A stretch of DNA of 64,000 nt from Zygnema cylindricum (GCA_037447655.1 JBBHKE010002882.1:339612-403611); one strand, 5' to 3'; numbered from the stretch's first letter, positions 45,528-57,750 are shown. The notes: generated by a model not told the origin, from the sequence alone. Program-made: numbers and translations.

Positions 45528-46300
45528 ATGTTTAGGCTGATTTTAAGCAATGAAAAGAAAAAACTTTATTATGATGGTGTTCATGATATAATGTTGTGGC
45601 ATAAGAGGCTTGGGCATGTAAATCTAGATAAGTTAAGAGAGATGAAAAAGAAGGGAGTAGTCGAAGTGATTTTAGTGGATGTACTCAAGGTAAAGCAAAC
45701 TCGTTACCCTTCGCAAAAACTGCCACCTATAAGGGAGAAAAGATTCTAGATTTAGTACACATAGATATTTGGGGGCCAGCCAGAGTGCTATCACCCAAGG
45801 GGAAGAGATTAATGATGACTATCACCGATGATTGGTCTTAGTATTCTAGGGTTTATTTTTTGAAAAATAAGTTAGAGGCTCAGGAATGTTTTAAAAAATA
45901 TAAAGCATGGAGTGAAAAACTCCATGAAACTTCAATCAAGAGAGTAAGGAGTGACAATGGTGGAGAGTATACCTCTAACCTGTTTGAGGATTTTCTGAGA
46001 GAAGATAGAGTGCAACACCAAAAGATAGTTCCTAAATATCTTGAGCACAATGGTGTAGCTGAAAGATTAAATAGAACACTGAATGATAGTGCTAGGAGTA
46101 TGCTGTCAGATAAGAAGATAGGAAAGAAGTTTTGGGCCGAAGCAATGAAGTTTGCAAATTATCTCAAGAATAGAGTTCTTATTTCAACAATAAAAGGCCA
46201 AACACCCTATGAGAGATGGATTGGCCGAAAATCAGATGTTTCACACTTAAAGGTTTTTGGTAGTCAAGTGTTAAGTTTAGACAGAGATCGGTCATACTGA
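45528..46300 (+). pseudogene. copia family 1 pre-integrase motif and integrase core
   Basis: LWHKRLGHVNLDKL at 45,590-45,640 is the zinc-binding pre-integrase motif. The core triad is visible across frames: D in HIDIWGPA (about 45,755), D in RSDNGGEY (about 45,950) and E in GVAERLNRT (about 46,060). A TAG stop falls between the first two (near 45,839) and another after DRSY at 46,300. FWAEAMKFANYLKNR and TPYERW follow as in other copia integrases. Confidence 0.85.
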
Positions 46301-46891
46301 AAATTCGACCCAAAACGAAAACTAGGATATCTACTAGGATATGATGAAGATGTAAAAAGATATAGAGTCTGTGATCTCAAAAGAGAGGATATTATCCTTG
46401 TGAAGCATCTAGTTTTTATGGATGAAGGAAAATCTATAGATCCCTATAAGCATACAAAGACAGTCAGAATCAGATTTGAGTCAAAAAATTCAGATGACTT
46501 TGACCTTCCTAACTATCTAGGATTTTAAGAAGATAATGATATTGCAGGTACAGATGAGATCGAGAAGGGTACAGATGAGATCGAGAAGGATACAAACGTG
46601 AAACCCCTAGTATCAACTCCAACCGAAGCAGAAAACGTGGTAGAAATCGACCCGGAAGCAATGGATAGAGGAGAAGTAGAAACTGTTCAAAAGAATTCAA
46701 GAGAGCCAGCTATTCCGGCAACCGAGTTTGAGGGAGGAAGAAGAAGCAGCAAAAGACTGCAAGAGAGGCTAGTCAACAATAAGGTAACCAAAATGTCTCA
46801 CCTTGATGAACCTCAAACTTACAATGAGGCAATGACTTGTCCAAAGAGAAACTGGTGGAAGACAACCATTAATGAGGAGTAAGCCTCAACT

Positions 46892-47723
46892 ATGGAAGCC
46901 GATACATGGGAATTGGTGGATTGTCCTCGTGACAAGAAGCCAATTGGGTGTAAGTGGGTATTTAAGCTGAAACTCAACCGGGATAACACCGTTGAGCGCT
47001 ACAAGGCTCGGTTAGTAGCAAAGGGATTTACCCAGAAAGTGGGAATTGACTACGAGGAGACTTTTGCTCCGGTCGTCAGGTTTCCTTCGGTTTCGGATAC
47101 TTCTCAGTATAGCGGCATCAAAAGACATGGAAGTGCATCACATGGACATCAAGACGACTTTTCTACATGAAAAGTTGGAAGAGGAAATTTTTATGCACTA
47201 GCCCGAAGGATTTGTGGAGCAAGGGGAGGAAAGCAAGGTATGCTGATTGATCAAATCTTTGTATGGGCTGAAACATGCGCCCCGACAATGGAACAAAAAG
47301 CTCGATGAATTTCTTAGAGGTTTGGGATATATTCGGATCAGCTAATATCACTCAAATCATTTGTTTAAAGATCAGGAAAGAATTATTTTTATTGCAATTT
47401 ATGTTGATGATTTGCTTGTTTTAAGCAAATCTATGTATAAAATAAATAAGTTGAAAAATGATCTAAAAGGAATATTTGAGATGAAAGATATGGGAGAAGC
47501 AAGATATATTTTGAGAATTTCGGTAGAGAGAGACAGAGATAGAAAAATAATAAGATTAACACAAAAAAAGGCCATTGTAAACATGTTAGAAAAATTCCAA
47601 ATGGTTAAGGATAAAAGTTGTACCACTCCTATGGAATTAAAGAAGGGAAGTGAAGGGAGTGTGGAAGAGGGAGTTATAATCATAGATGATGAGGTAGGCG
47701 CGGAAGAGAATTTATATATATAG
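46892..47723 (+). pseudogene. copia family 1 reverse transcriptase
   Basis: [10 protein letters not shown] and [13 protein letters not shown] lie in the first open piece (to 47,170). After a frameshift come [21 protein letters not shown] and two stops, then the catalytic YVDD in IAIYVDDLLVLS (about 47,400). The thumb region ends in LTQKKAIVNMLEKF. At least four disabling changes. Confidence 0.85.
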
Positions 47724-47744
47724 ATCATCCTATATAGATAAGTA

Positions 47745-48383
47745 GTGGGGACCTTAAAATATTTCATGAATTTTACCCGTCCGGACATAGCCGCTGCGGT
47801 AGAAGTATTAAATAGGAGTTTGAATGCTCCCACTAAGAAAGATTGGGAGGCAGCTATGAGAGTGTTTAGATATCTCATAGGGACTAGGGATCTATGGTTG
47901 CATTTGGGTGGGAACAATACTGACATCACTAGTTGGAGTAATTGCAGCTATGGGGATACTTCTATGAGGAGATACACATCTAGATATGTATTGTATCTGG
48001 GTGATGGGGCTTGCTGTTGGAGCAACAAGCAGCAAAAAGTCATTGCTCAGTCCACCATGGAGGCTGAGTACAAAGCTTCTTGCTCTGCTGTCAAAGAATT
48101 AATGTGGGTGAAGTCTTTGCTTGGTGAGCTTGGTCATCTTAAGAGTGGTGTCCAAAAAGTGTTTTGTGTTAATCAGGCTGCCATTGCCATTTTTGCCAAT
48201 AATAAACATCACTTTAAAGCCAAACACATGGACATAAGACTTAGCTTTGTTAGGGAGAAGGTAGAAAACAAGATAATCAGTTTGGAGTATAAACCAGATA
48301 GTGAAATGGTAGCAAATATGATCACCAAACTTGTGCCTTCCCCTAAACTAATTTTCTGCCGGAGAAGTGTTGTCTTAAAATAA
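47745..48383 (+). pseudogene. copia family 1 RNase H with lost catalytic residues
   Basis: The frame is open over 212 codons. The usual copia D-x-D start is replaced by TSWSNCSYGD, STMEAEY keeps its glutamate, and the expected CDNQAAI reads CVNQAAI. Two acidic active-site positions are therefore gone although the frame is intact, which suggests decay after loss of selection. Confidence 0.8.
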
Positions 48384-48407
48384 ATAGTGACTAGAAAAAA
48401 AAGGGAG

Positions 48408-49440
48408 TGTAGAAATTAAAGGTTATTTTAGTATTTTCTAGGTTTTCGAAAATGCGGAAAAGAAGTAGAGGCAGTGTGCCTCTAACACCTCTCTACAGCT
48501 CCCACATTTGTGGAAATCATTGAAAGTTGGAGAGGGAGATATAGCCATGGCCGCCTATACTATCCCAACAGGGACAGACATTAGGTTGGTAGATTTTACC
48601 AAAACAGATTTTGACAGACCGAAGATTTAAACTTGGTACTTGCCGTCCGTCAAGGACGTTGGTAGCTCGTTGACTTAGCCAATTAGTCTGAGATCAAAGT
48701 TAAAGGATATAAGGTTTGGTAGCTATTTAAATGTTAACACATAGGCTACATCATTTAACATGATATTTAGACATAGATATAATTTGTAATGTACGGCGTA
48801 CAGAACATCCAAAACGGATACCGCGCATCTAGTTTCGAAGACGAAACAAATATTGCGCAAGTATTTATGACGGCCACGATCGTAATCCGGCTTAATCAGA
48901 CGGCCACGAAGCATGCCAAGATCGCGGAATAGGTTTTCGGCGTTTTGCGGTCGACGTCACATCAATTGCCACGTTGCACAATCACATTGGATTACGGTAT
49001 CTCCAAGATTTACAGAAACAAATCCAAAAGTGACATGTGTCGACTTGTTGGCCATGTCGTATAATGGCCGTACAAAAAGTATACCGGCACTTGTACCTTT
49101 ATGTACAATACAGTATTATGATTGGTGCCGTACTTCAGTAGATAGTGTTTTAGAGAAAGATAGGACTTAGAAAACTTTGATAGATTGGACCCTCTCTCTT
49201 AGAGAGCTTCAGTACAAAAGGTCAACTTTGACCCTTCATAATTTACTGCTTAGGGAGCAAATTCAGAGATTCTTTTTGCTATAGACCAAGGGGAGTCTTG
49301 CCTTCACAGGGGTGTAGGTGGTCAGAATTTTGGTTTGTCAGGGTTGGAATTATACTTGCTGAAACAAAAAGGGGTCAGGGTTATCATAGATGCTTCGTGT
49401 GAGCTACCTACTCTGAGGACCTATAAAGGTCTTAGATTTG
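48408..49440 (+). repeat. 3' LTR of the family-1 element (about 1,033 bp)
   Basis: Starts TGTAGAAATTAAAGG after the polypurine run and ends near GTCTTAGATTTG. The right border is blurred by mutation and by the adjoining truncated element. Confidence 0.82.
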
Positions 49441-50892
49441 CGTAGGTGTTCCATTTTTTTTCTCCCATTTTCCCCCTTCCATGGCTATGATTTTCCCTTC
49501 ACCTTTTATTATATGTGAAACCCGGTTGGTTTTCTAGGAAGCCCTGGATGAATCCTCGTAGTGAGTTCCACCAAAGCTCGGTGGCAACCACCTCACTTTT
49601 TCTGAAACAATTCCCCGTAAAAGCTTTTCGAAAAGCAATCCCTCCATCGTCATCTCCTAATAAGGAAGCTTATTCCATCAAACATAAGCACCCTAGATGG
49701 TGAGCCCATAACGTATAACTGTGAGACCTCCATTGGTCCTCAGAGTAGGCAACTCACAAGAAACTTATCTAGCTAGTTCCGACTCCAAGTTGATACAAAA
49801 CCAAATGATTGACACCTCAAAGTCAAGTCCCCAATGCAATTTCACCCTTGTGAAATAAGACTTTGTGTGTGCTCAGTTCCACCTCAGAATGCAGAGTTAG
49901 AATATGAGTTTTGGATAACATTTCCCACTTTGAAGTTCCTTTAGAAATGCAGCCACCTTGGAAAGAAAAAACTTTGATTGACTACACGGATGTGTAGCAT
50001 GGACTCCCTTGAGTCCACAGCAAAAAGAATCACTGAGATTGTGTACTGAGTGAGTTATAATTAAATCGCAAAGTTTGCCTATTTATATAGGTGCCCTTTG
50101 GAAGTAAGGGGGCTATCTACTAAAATTATTCTAAGTCCTAAAACCCCTCTCTAAGCCCCCTAGTACTAAGGTACGGACTAATCGTAAGATTGTACGGTAC
50201 AAGAAAGTACATGTAGCGTAGTAATTTCTGTACGGTCCAGGTACGACATTGCTATAATGTGAGATATGTCACTTTCAGAATTGTCATCTTGCGTTCCGTA
50301 GATCCCGCGATCCCTTCGGATCATGCCACGTGTCATCCATAGTAGGATTGTGTGAAAACGCGAATTCGCCCACTCCAGAATCGTGGCTCGTACCACGGTT
50401 GTTTGATGAAGAATGACATTTAAAATTGGCCGTTTTAATAATTACGTGGTATTTGTTTCACATTTGAAACAAATACGCGATATCTGTTTCGAGATAATCC
50501 GTAGTCCGTACAATACAAACTGTATCTATGTCTTACTATCCTGTTTAATGATTTAGTCTAAATGTTCATGTTTATATATTTATCGTACCCTATATATTCT
50601 AGCACTGGTCCTAGAATACAAGATAAAGCTACCGGCTCCCATATTCTTGACGAACGGCAGGTACCAAGATCAAGTCCTGGGTTTGTCAAGACACATTTGG
50701 TAAACCTACGAAATACTACAGCTTGTCTCTCTCTTTGGGTTGCATCCGCAGCCATGGTCTGGCTTCCTCTCTAACCTTTAGTGATTGCGACAAGTGTGGG
50801 GGTATGGAGAGTGGGGCGAGAGGCATGTTGCCTTTCTTGACTTCCTCTTATTATATTTCTTTTATTTAGACCTAAAAAATACATACATTTCA
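49441..50892 (-). mobile_element. copia family 1b fragment (LTR, primer-binding site, gag start)
   Basis: On the minus strand: LTR (50,892-49,714, 1,179 bp, outer end TGAAATG), primer-binding site 49,713-49,699 (two or three mismatches), then a gag start with GIVSEKVRWLPPSFGG near 49,640-49,560. Everything downstream is missing; the fragment abuts the 3' LTR of the preceding element. The LTR is the sister of the solo LTR at 39,523. Confidence 0.72.
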
Positions 50893-51220
50893 ATAACACT
50901 CTCTCATGATGTTATTTGACCATCTCACAACTACATTTTTTGACCATTGACAACGTCATTTGCTGTGAAAGATATCCACATGAACATTGTGTACTGTCTA
51001 ACCATTTAATTCGCTACTCTTTATTATCCACACTAAATACAATAATGTTTGTTAACACTCCATTATATCCACGCCAATGTGTTTTCCTCCTCTTTTGCAT
51101 CCACAGTAATTTGCCGTGCATTCTTTTTTTCCCCTCACACATCCCACTAAATGTTGTTTACGCTGTTTGACAATGGTATTTGCTTCTCTGCTACTTCCGC
51201 ACTAAATACTATGTATGGCT
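50893..51220. repeat. Degenerate minisatellite related to 39,030-39,522
   Basis: Words such as CCACACTAAATAC, CACTAAATGTTG and GACAATGG recur with the same loose ~60-bp spacing. Confidence 0.5.
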
Positions 51221-51347
51221 GTCTTCGTAATTGGACATAACAAAAATTGTAAGTCAGTCAATTTAATGTGGCTTTTCAATTAAAATAGAAATAGAAAAAA
51301 ATAGTTAAGGATAAATGGGTAAAAAATAGAAGGAAAAAAACTAGTCG

Positions 51348-51427
51348 CATTCTCATAATTGTAAGAAAAGTGCAAGTGCAGAGTCAACATTCTCATAATT
51401 GTAAGAAAAGTGCAGGTGCAGAGTCAA
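51348..51427. repeat. 40-bp direct tandem repeat, two copies
   Basis: CATTCTCATAATTGTAAG…CAGAGTCAA occurs twice head to tail with one substitution. Purine-rich GGAGG DNA follows up to 51,550. Confidence 0.9.
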
Positions 51428-51887
51428 CAGAGAAAGATAGAGCGGAAATGGGTGGAAGGAGGAGGAGGGAGAGGAGGGAGATGGAGTGTAAAGGAGTGGG
51501 GGAGGGGGGAGGTCGAAAGAGGCGGGGAGAGGAAAGGAGGGAGAAGAAGCTATAATATACTTTGTATTCCCCTAATATTTAATGTAGAGTAGATGTTATT
51601 TTTAGCTAAATAGAACTAATTAGTAAATTGCAACTAGTTACTTCATAGATTTTTACACCTATTATGTCACCTCCCAATTTAGGGTTAGCAATTAAACTGA
51701 AACTATATATATAGTTATGTAAATAATTATGATTATGTATATATGATATGCACATATGTTAATTTTCAAATTTATAGATGTGTGAATTTTGACAGTTAAC
51801 AAAAAAAAATATATGCCCTTTATAATTGTGGTGATAGGGAGGGAAGATACTTGAAAAAGCACCAGCAACACAACTTTGGCGGCATAA

Positions 51888-52052
51888 ATGGAGGTTGGCA
51901 CAATTCTTCGGGTGACCGCAGGTGCGCGAGCCAAAAGACGTTGGGAAGAATACATCAAATGCGCGAAGAAAAAACAAATATATGCAAGGGCCAAAAGAAA
52001 TATTTTCCATTCATGGCGGCCAAACAAGAAAGGCAAACGCAAAGGCACGTAG
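51888..52052 (+). CDS. Small basic ORF (54 codons), unidentified
   Basis: ATG at 51,888, TAG at 52,050. Starts MEVGTILRVT and ends WRPNKKGKRKGT; a strongly basic KKKQIYARAKR centre. All three plus-strand frames are open here for over 100 bases, so the choice of frame is uncertain. It sits just left of a MITE C right end and could be a captured exon. No known family recognised. Confidence 0.25.
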   Translation: MEVGTILRVTAGARAKRRWEEYIKCAKKKQIYARAKRNIFHSWRPNKKGKRKGT

Positions 52053-52059
52053 TATAGCC

Positions 52060-52265
52060 ATGGCTGTAAAACTGTACGTTTACGATGTCACAAAGATACA
52101 CGAGACATACCAAACTGTCACAAGCATTGTCGAGATATAGAATTGTGACAAACTAAAGTAACAATTTCGAGTGATCACATAAAGACACCTGAATTCCAAT
52201 TCCGCCGGATCCGGGCTAAAAAACAAAGTAAGTTCGCTAAGTTACAAGTACATGGGGACGTACCC
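52060..52265. mobile_element. MITE C, right part
   Basis: Ends ACATGGGGACGTACCC followed by TTA (52,266-52,268). The interior matches the right part of the element at 25,207-25,930 (GTACGTTTACGATGTCAC, TTCCGCCGGATC). The left border was not found. Confidence 0.55.
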
Positions 52266-53018
52266 TTACTCGCGACCTGATTATAATTAAAATAATACCT
52301 TATTGACGAATAAGAAACCAGGATTGCCCGTGTTAAACGTTTTCGATTTTTTTTGCACGAGGGAGCGTAGACGCTTTATTTTTCCTAGCACGTCAAGCGC
52401 ATGTACAAAAAAAATATCGTTGGTGGTCTCCGACCTCCACTTTTATTTCATGGGTCCTTAGCAAAAGTATATGTTGTTCTCGTCTCTCCCCCTCCTTCTC
52501 ACTCGACCGCTCCTCTTTCTCTCTTCTCTAACCCTTGCTTTTGATTTGATAGGCGTCATCTTGAAGGCCATGTTGTACTATAGGCGTACAAAAAGTACAT
52601 CGGCCACTGTACTTTTTTGTACTATACAGTGTTCCTATTGGACTAAGCTTTAGTAGTAGATAGACATGAGTAGATAGAATATGACTTATTGAAATTTAGA
52701 TACCTCTCTTTAAGAGAGCTTATAATTATAAAGGTCAACTTCGACCAGCCATAACTTACTACTCAGGGGAACAAATTCAATGATTATTTTTTGTGTTTAG
52801 CTCAGGTGAGTCGGGTCCTTACTGGGGTGAGGGTGGTCAAGATATTTGTGTGCGTGGGTGGCACTTATTGAGTGGGAAAGTCAAAAGGGCAAATATTATC
52901 CTAGAGGCTTTACAGAGGCTGCTTATTGTGTGGGTCAATAAAGACCACAAAATTTCAGGTTATGGGCCCACCCTCTAGGGTGCCCATATTTGATGGATCG
53001 GAATTTTTTTATTAGGAA

Positions 53019-53976
53019 ATGATGATGGAGGGGGAAATTTTTGAGAATCATCTATGGGGCATAGTGTCTGGACATATCCGTTGTCCACCTCCACCTGGGT
53101 TTGGAGGCACACGCTTCTCTGGCTTCTCCACTACCTCAGCTGCTAGAATCCACCACCTTAGCTGCTAGAACAGCAGCCACCATCACCTATGACGATGACG
53201 AGGAAGGGGAGGATATTGTCATGGAAGGAGAAAAGAGAGGAGTTGCACCTCGAGTGACACTGTTGCCAAAGACGATACCGGTAGCAGCACCACCAGCAAC
53301 GGCGACACTAGGTCATACTGAGCAGTCAGAATATGAAAAGTGGAACTATAACGACAAGGTTACCAAACTCTTAATTCTCAAAAGTTTTGTGAAGTGTATT
53401 GCTATTCCCCTTATGCATGTCACGTCTTCATTTCAGATTTGGATATCACTAGTTAACAAATATAAGAGTGGATCTTTGCAGCAGCAACAGTTGGCAAAAA
53501 ATAAGATTACAGCCTATACTTGTAAGGGAGGAAGCATGAACAATTATTGCAATGATTTAGGAGCATTATTTAAAGAGCTAGAAAGTGCAGGTACTCATGG
53601 TCTGAGAGACTAAGAGTAAACACCATGATGATGAAGTTACTTGAAGAGTTTGAGAATATCATTAACCGGTTGCAGGATACATAAGATAGTAATTGGAACT
53701 AGGATGATACAGTGGGAATGATTTTAGTAAAAGAAAGCACCATAGAACTGAGGAAAGGGAGTCTAAGTGTTCAAGCATTGGGTGCAAGATCTGATTAGCG
53801 GAAGCGTGATGAGGAGAAAGGGAAAGATCCCTATCAAAACTTTGGAGGAAGAGGACAAAGAGGTGGCTGATTTTATCAACAGGGGAGAGGAACCCCTCGA
53901 GGAGGACTATGCCATTTCTTCAAGAAACCAGGACACTATATGGCAAATTGTGTCAAACTTGCAAATCTCCAATTGA
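53019..53976 (+). pseudogene. copia family 1 gag
   Basis: Starts MMMEGEIFENHLWGIVSGH, then FGGTRFSGF before the first stop. The gag core continues in another frame at 53,101-53,613 (KWNYNDKVTKLLILKSFV, QQQQLAKNKI). The knuckle region around 53,910-53,960 is frameshifted and only HYMAN-like residues remain. Confidence 0.7.
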
Positions 53977-54177
53977 AATATGAACAAGGAACCTCAAGGG
54001 TTGGAGGAAAGAAAAATACCTTGTTGACTCAAGTTCATAATGAGGAAAAGAAGGATGCGACCGAACTGGTAAAGAGATTGAGGAGCTTCTTCTTAATCCG
54101 AAAACCACTGAGAAGCATGTCGATATTCCACGGAGACAAAAGTGAGGTTTCGGAGGTAAAAGAGATCCACCAAAAGA

Positions 54178-55335
54178 TGGGTGGATCATAAACGCAGGAT
54201 CCTCAATGCATATGTGTAAGGATAAGAGGTGGTTTACTAAACTAAGGAAGATCCCAACAGTTGAGATAGAGTAGGGAGAAGTTAGAGTAGAAACCACTAG
54301 TCTTGTCGGATCTGTTGACTTAAAGGTTCTAGTTGATGGAAAAGCCTCAATTATAACTTTCTTAGATTTTCTTTACATTCCACAGTTTAGCAAAAACCTA
54401 GTCTCTACAGCTGTCATAAATAAAAAAGAGTTTGAAACACGAGTTAAGAAATGAATTTTCACACTCAGTTTTGATAATGAGGTCTATTTCATAACTGAGA
54501 AGGGTAGTCAAGGAATGTTTAGAATTCTACTTTGTAATGAAAAGATTGTTTTTTTCTCGTGTGCAAGTGATATGATGCTTTGGCACAAAAGGTTGGGGAA
54601 TGTGCATCTAGAGAGATTAAAGAAAATGAAGAAAAAAAGAATAGTGGATGGTATTACCTTTGAGGATGTTGAGACCTCAGATGATTGCGGTGGATGACTC
54701 AAAGGAAGATTCACAGACTTCCATTCCCAAAGGCAACCACTTTTAGGAGAGAGAAAGTATTGGATCTAATTCACACTGATGTTTGGGGACCTGCTAGGTA
54801 TACTTCACACGGAGGGAAGAGATGGATCACGGAGGGAAGAGATGGATGCTAACCATCACATATGATTGGTCTAGATACACTAAGGTATACTTTCTCAGAT
54901 ATAAGTCAGAGGTATTGAGATGTTTCAAATAATACAAAGTACGGAGTGAAAAATTACAGGAAACCTCAATATAAGAGATACGCCGTGATAATGGGAAAGA
55001 ATACACCTTAAGGGAATTTGAGGAATTTTTTAAAGAAGAAGGAATTGAACATGAGAAAACCGTTCATTATAATCCTCAACAAAATGGAGTAGCAGAAAGA
55101 GTTAATAGAACTTTAGGGGATATGTCCAGAAGTATGAAATTTGGATAAGAGGATAGGATTGCAATTTTGGGCCGAATCAATGAATTATGCTAACTTCATC
55201 AAAAATAGAATCCTAACTTCGACAAATAAGGAGGAAACTCCGTACGAAAGGTGGACAAAAAGAAAGCCAGATTTGTCTAGTTTGAGAGTGTTCGGAAGTC
55301 AAGTCTACAGTTTGGATTCCAATAAGACTAAATGA
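54178..55335 (+). pseudogene. copia family 1 protease and integrase, inactivated
   Basis: The protease site reads WIINAGSSMHMC: the catalytic aspartate of D-S-G is asparagine. LWHKRLGNVHLERL (near 54,575) is the pre-integrase motif. The integrase shows HTDVWGPA, DNGKEY and GVAERVNRT, so its triad survives, but a 20-base tandem duplication at about 54,811-54,850 (CGGAGGGAAGAGATGGATCA unit) and several stops break the frame. Confidence 0.78.
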
Positions 55336-55655
55336 AAACTTGAGGGAACAGGGAAACCAAGATATCTTGTAGGATATGATGAGAGCATAAAAGGATTCCG
55401 AGTGAATGACTTGAAAAAGAGAGATATCATTTTGGTAAAACACAGTGTTGATGAATGAAGTAAAGTCTACTGATCCATTCAAATATAATAAGAAAGTAAA
55501 AATCAGATTTGAACCGGATCAGTTTTCTGACCTTGCTTTTGGAAATGAAGAAAAAGAGGGGGAAAAAGAAAAATCTGCAGATCTACTGAAGGAGAAGGAG
55601 GAAAGAACAACAACCAAGGTAACACCACAATATAAAGAGGAAACTGATGAGGAGG

Positions 55656-56040
55656 ATTTTTTTTTCTTTTTTTTGAATATTTTTGGTCAATTTTTGATGG
55701 CATATCGAATGATAAAAGATAAGGAAAAGAAATCGGGAAGCCATGGCGGAAAGTTTACGTACTAGTGACGTCACAAGGTAGCATGACTTCGCTATATCAC
55801 AAAACCCTAAAAATGTACAATGTCACAAAAACCTCTACATCTACAACCATCACCATTTGTCCATTGTTTGTTGGCGTCTAAGAGCGTCGCAAGATATTGG
55901 CGCCGTCTATAACTGTCGCATATTTGAATTAATGAAGGCATAAGTAACGATTAACATAGGAACACTTTGAAAAGTACACCGTAAAATCTGCGCTTAAATC
56001 CAAAGTAACATTTGGAAGTTTCGGTTACATAGGCACACAC
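55656..56040 (-). mobile_element. MITE of the A/D group, truncated
   Basis: On the minus strand it starts GTGTGTGCCTATGTAACCG at 56,040, resembling MITE D termini, and contains GCCATGGCTTCCCGATTTC as in MITE A. Its inner end is joined to the copia integrase tail at about 55,655. Confidence 0.5.
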
Positions 56041-56077
56041 TTTTATTTGTTTTTTTTTTACCTCTTTTGGTCACTTA

Positions 56078-57030
56078 TGGCACTATCTTATGTGATAAAG
56101 TTAGGGTTTTTTCTATCGTTTCCCTCCAAAACTTAGCCGGAAACGAGAAAAACCGCAGCCGCACCAAAAAAAATGAAACTATCAAAGTACAATTTGCGCT
56201 AATTTGAAAACTTAGATGTACTACAAATTGTTGTCTAGCGCATTTCAGCCCACTTTTGCGTCCATTTAGCTCATCTTCAAACTTCTACTCAAATCACCTT
56301 CGGAGGTGATTTTCACTAAATTTTTATGATGTGAACGAATTGGAAGATGTTGTCACACGTTTCCGAAGGTTTTTGAAAACTTTTCCATGCGGAGTACAAA
56401 AACAAAAATCCTTTGCACGTTTACAACCTGTGCGTACTTTTCTCAGTGCTGTTTTTTTTAGTACAAAGGTTGGGAGGGGTCTCGACCAAGGGATGCCATT
56501 TCCTCAAAAGCGAAGTCTGTGAAGGCGCCTCTTTCTCCCTCTATGTCCCATTATCGCGTCTATCTCACAATTTTTGCAATGAAAAACGATAATAATGGTA
56601 TCAAATAAATAACCTTTGAAAAATATTACTTTTGATTGTCTTTGGGCGTATTTTGATGGCAAATAGAGTGAGAAATGACGAATAAAAAATTGGGAAACCA
56701 TGGTGGAAAGTTTTGGAATGAGTGACGTCGACCCTATCATAAGTGAGTGTGATGTCAAAATATCATAAACCTCAAACATCTAGAATGTCACATGAAACCA
56801 CTATACAGTAGACGCCTACAAGCGTCGCTATTTTATAAACGTTATTGATTATCGCAAGTTTTATAGCCATCTACAATCGTCACGAATTACACTCGCGTCT
56901 AAATCCGTAATAATAACATGTCACGATTTTATTATGTTATTTCAAAATACTGTGAAATTAATACGGGAAATCTTCGCTAGAAAAAAAACAAAGTAACAAG
57001 ACTAAGTTTCAGTTACATATGAAAGTGCCC
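56078..57030 (-). mobile_element. MITE A, second complete copy (953 bp), TTA target duplication
   Basis: Ends TGGCACTATCTTATGTG (left) and ACATATGAAAGTGCCC (right), flanked by TTA at 56,075-56,077 and 57,031-57,033. Internal landmarks shared with 35,824-36,833: the ATGGCnTCC…GGTCGAGACCCCTC block and the hairpin AAATCACCT / AGGTGATTT at 56,291-56,312. Orientation is opposite to the first copy. Confidence 0.75.
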
Positions 57031-57344
57031 TTAAAGATAATAATTCCTATATCTTTTGAAATATAAATCCGATTACTATAATTCTTTCATGTAAGATATT
57101 AAGTACGACTGGTGCAAAGAAAAACAACCGCAAAGAACATTATGTGCACTGTCGGATTCGAACAGACGATATTGATTCAAAATATACGAGTTGATGGTCC
57201 ACGTGATGGCAAGCATCCCGTAATCGCTCTTTTGACAACTTATGCCACAAAAGGCGACAAGTTCACACATTGCAAGTCTTCGAGGTCAGCATAGGGAGAC
57301 GAGAAAAATTCACGACGTCAGACATGGAAGGTACATCGATTTCA
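57031..57344. other. No gene recognised
   Basis: Contains a TTCGAATCC-type segment near 57,153 that recalls a tRNA T-arm, but no foldable tRNA. Nothing else supportable. Confidence 0.5.
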
Positions 57345-57750
57345 TTGGTGTCATACAGAAGCCGTACAAAATGTACCGTGGCTAGTTAACATTGTGTTCT
57401 GCACATTGTACGTTATAGTATTTTGATTGGTAGATAGGTCATTAGATAGGGGTTGTGAGTAGGAATTTAGAACTTAGGAATTTTTCTAGTACCTCTCTCT
57501 CTGAGAGCTTGTGTATATATTTGCTGATTTTGATCAACCAGAACATTCAGCTCGCTTGATCGTGTTTATCGATTCTTTTTGCGGCGGACAGAAGGGAGTC
57601 CTCCTTTCACTTAGGTGATGTTGGTTAGAATTATTGATTGCTTGGGTGGAAGCTATTCTTTTTCAAACCAAAGTGGGTCCGGGCAATCCTAGAGGCTTAG
57701 GTTGAGTTTTGCATTTTAGGAGGCTATAGAGCCCCCAGAATTTTAGTGAG
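57345..57750 (+). repeat. Family-1 LTR fragment (3' half)
   Basis: Follows the family-1 LTR order: GCCGTACAAAA, TTGATTGG, TACCTCTCTCT, a TTTTTGC…GGGAGTC block and CCTAGAGGCTTAGG, ending near CCCAGAATTTTA. Diverged more than the other LTRs. No primer-binding site follows. Confidence 0.65.

Larger units (their letters stand above)
43470..49440 (+). mobile_element. Ty1/copia element, family 1, nearly full length, inactivated
   Basis: Truncated 5' LTR (43,470-44,064), half-tRNA primer-binding site (44,065-44,079, one mismatch), gag, protease, integrase, RT, RNase H, polypurine tract (48,394-48,407) and 3' LTR (48,408-about 49,440). The order is that of Ty1/copia. Many stops and frameshifts, plus changes in the protease-flanking knuckle and RNase H active sites, show it is dead. 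It is the best template here for recognising the other family-1 fragments. Confidence 0.9.
52560..55655 (+). mobile_element. Ty1/copia element, family 1, truncated copy
   Basis: 3' part of the 5' LTR (52,560-52,957), intact primer-binding site GGTTATGGGCCCACC (52,958-52,972) with the following CACCC-TCTA-GGGTG hairpin, gag from about 53,019, protease, pre-integrase motif and integrase core. RT and RNase H are gone; the element runs into a MITE near 55,655. Frames are broken throughout. Confidence 0.82.

Noticed and set aside
57110-57190. tRNA-like TTCGAATCC arm and a 5-bp stem on the minus strand
   Set aside because: The acceptor stem has no partner, the T-stem has a mismatch and the D-arm cannot be formed. 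At most a tRNA relic.
57112-57294. 60-codon plus-strand ORF and its minus-strand overlap
   Set aside because: No motif, no splice context and no second copy to test for conservation.
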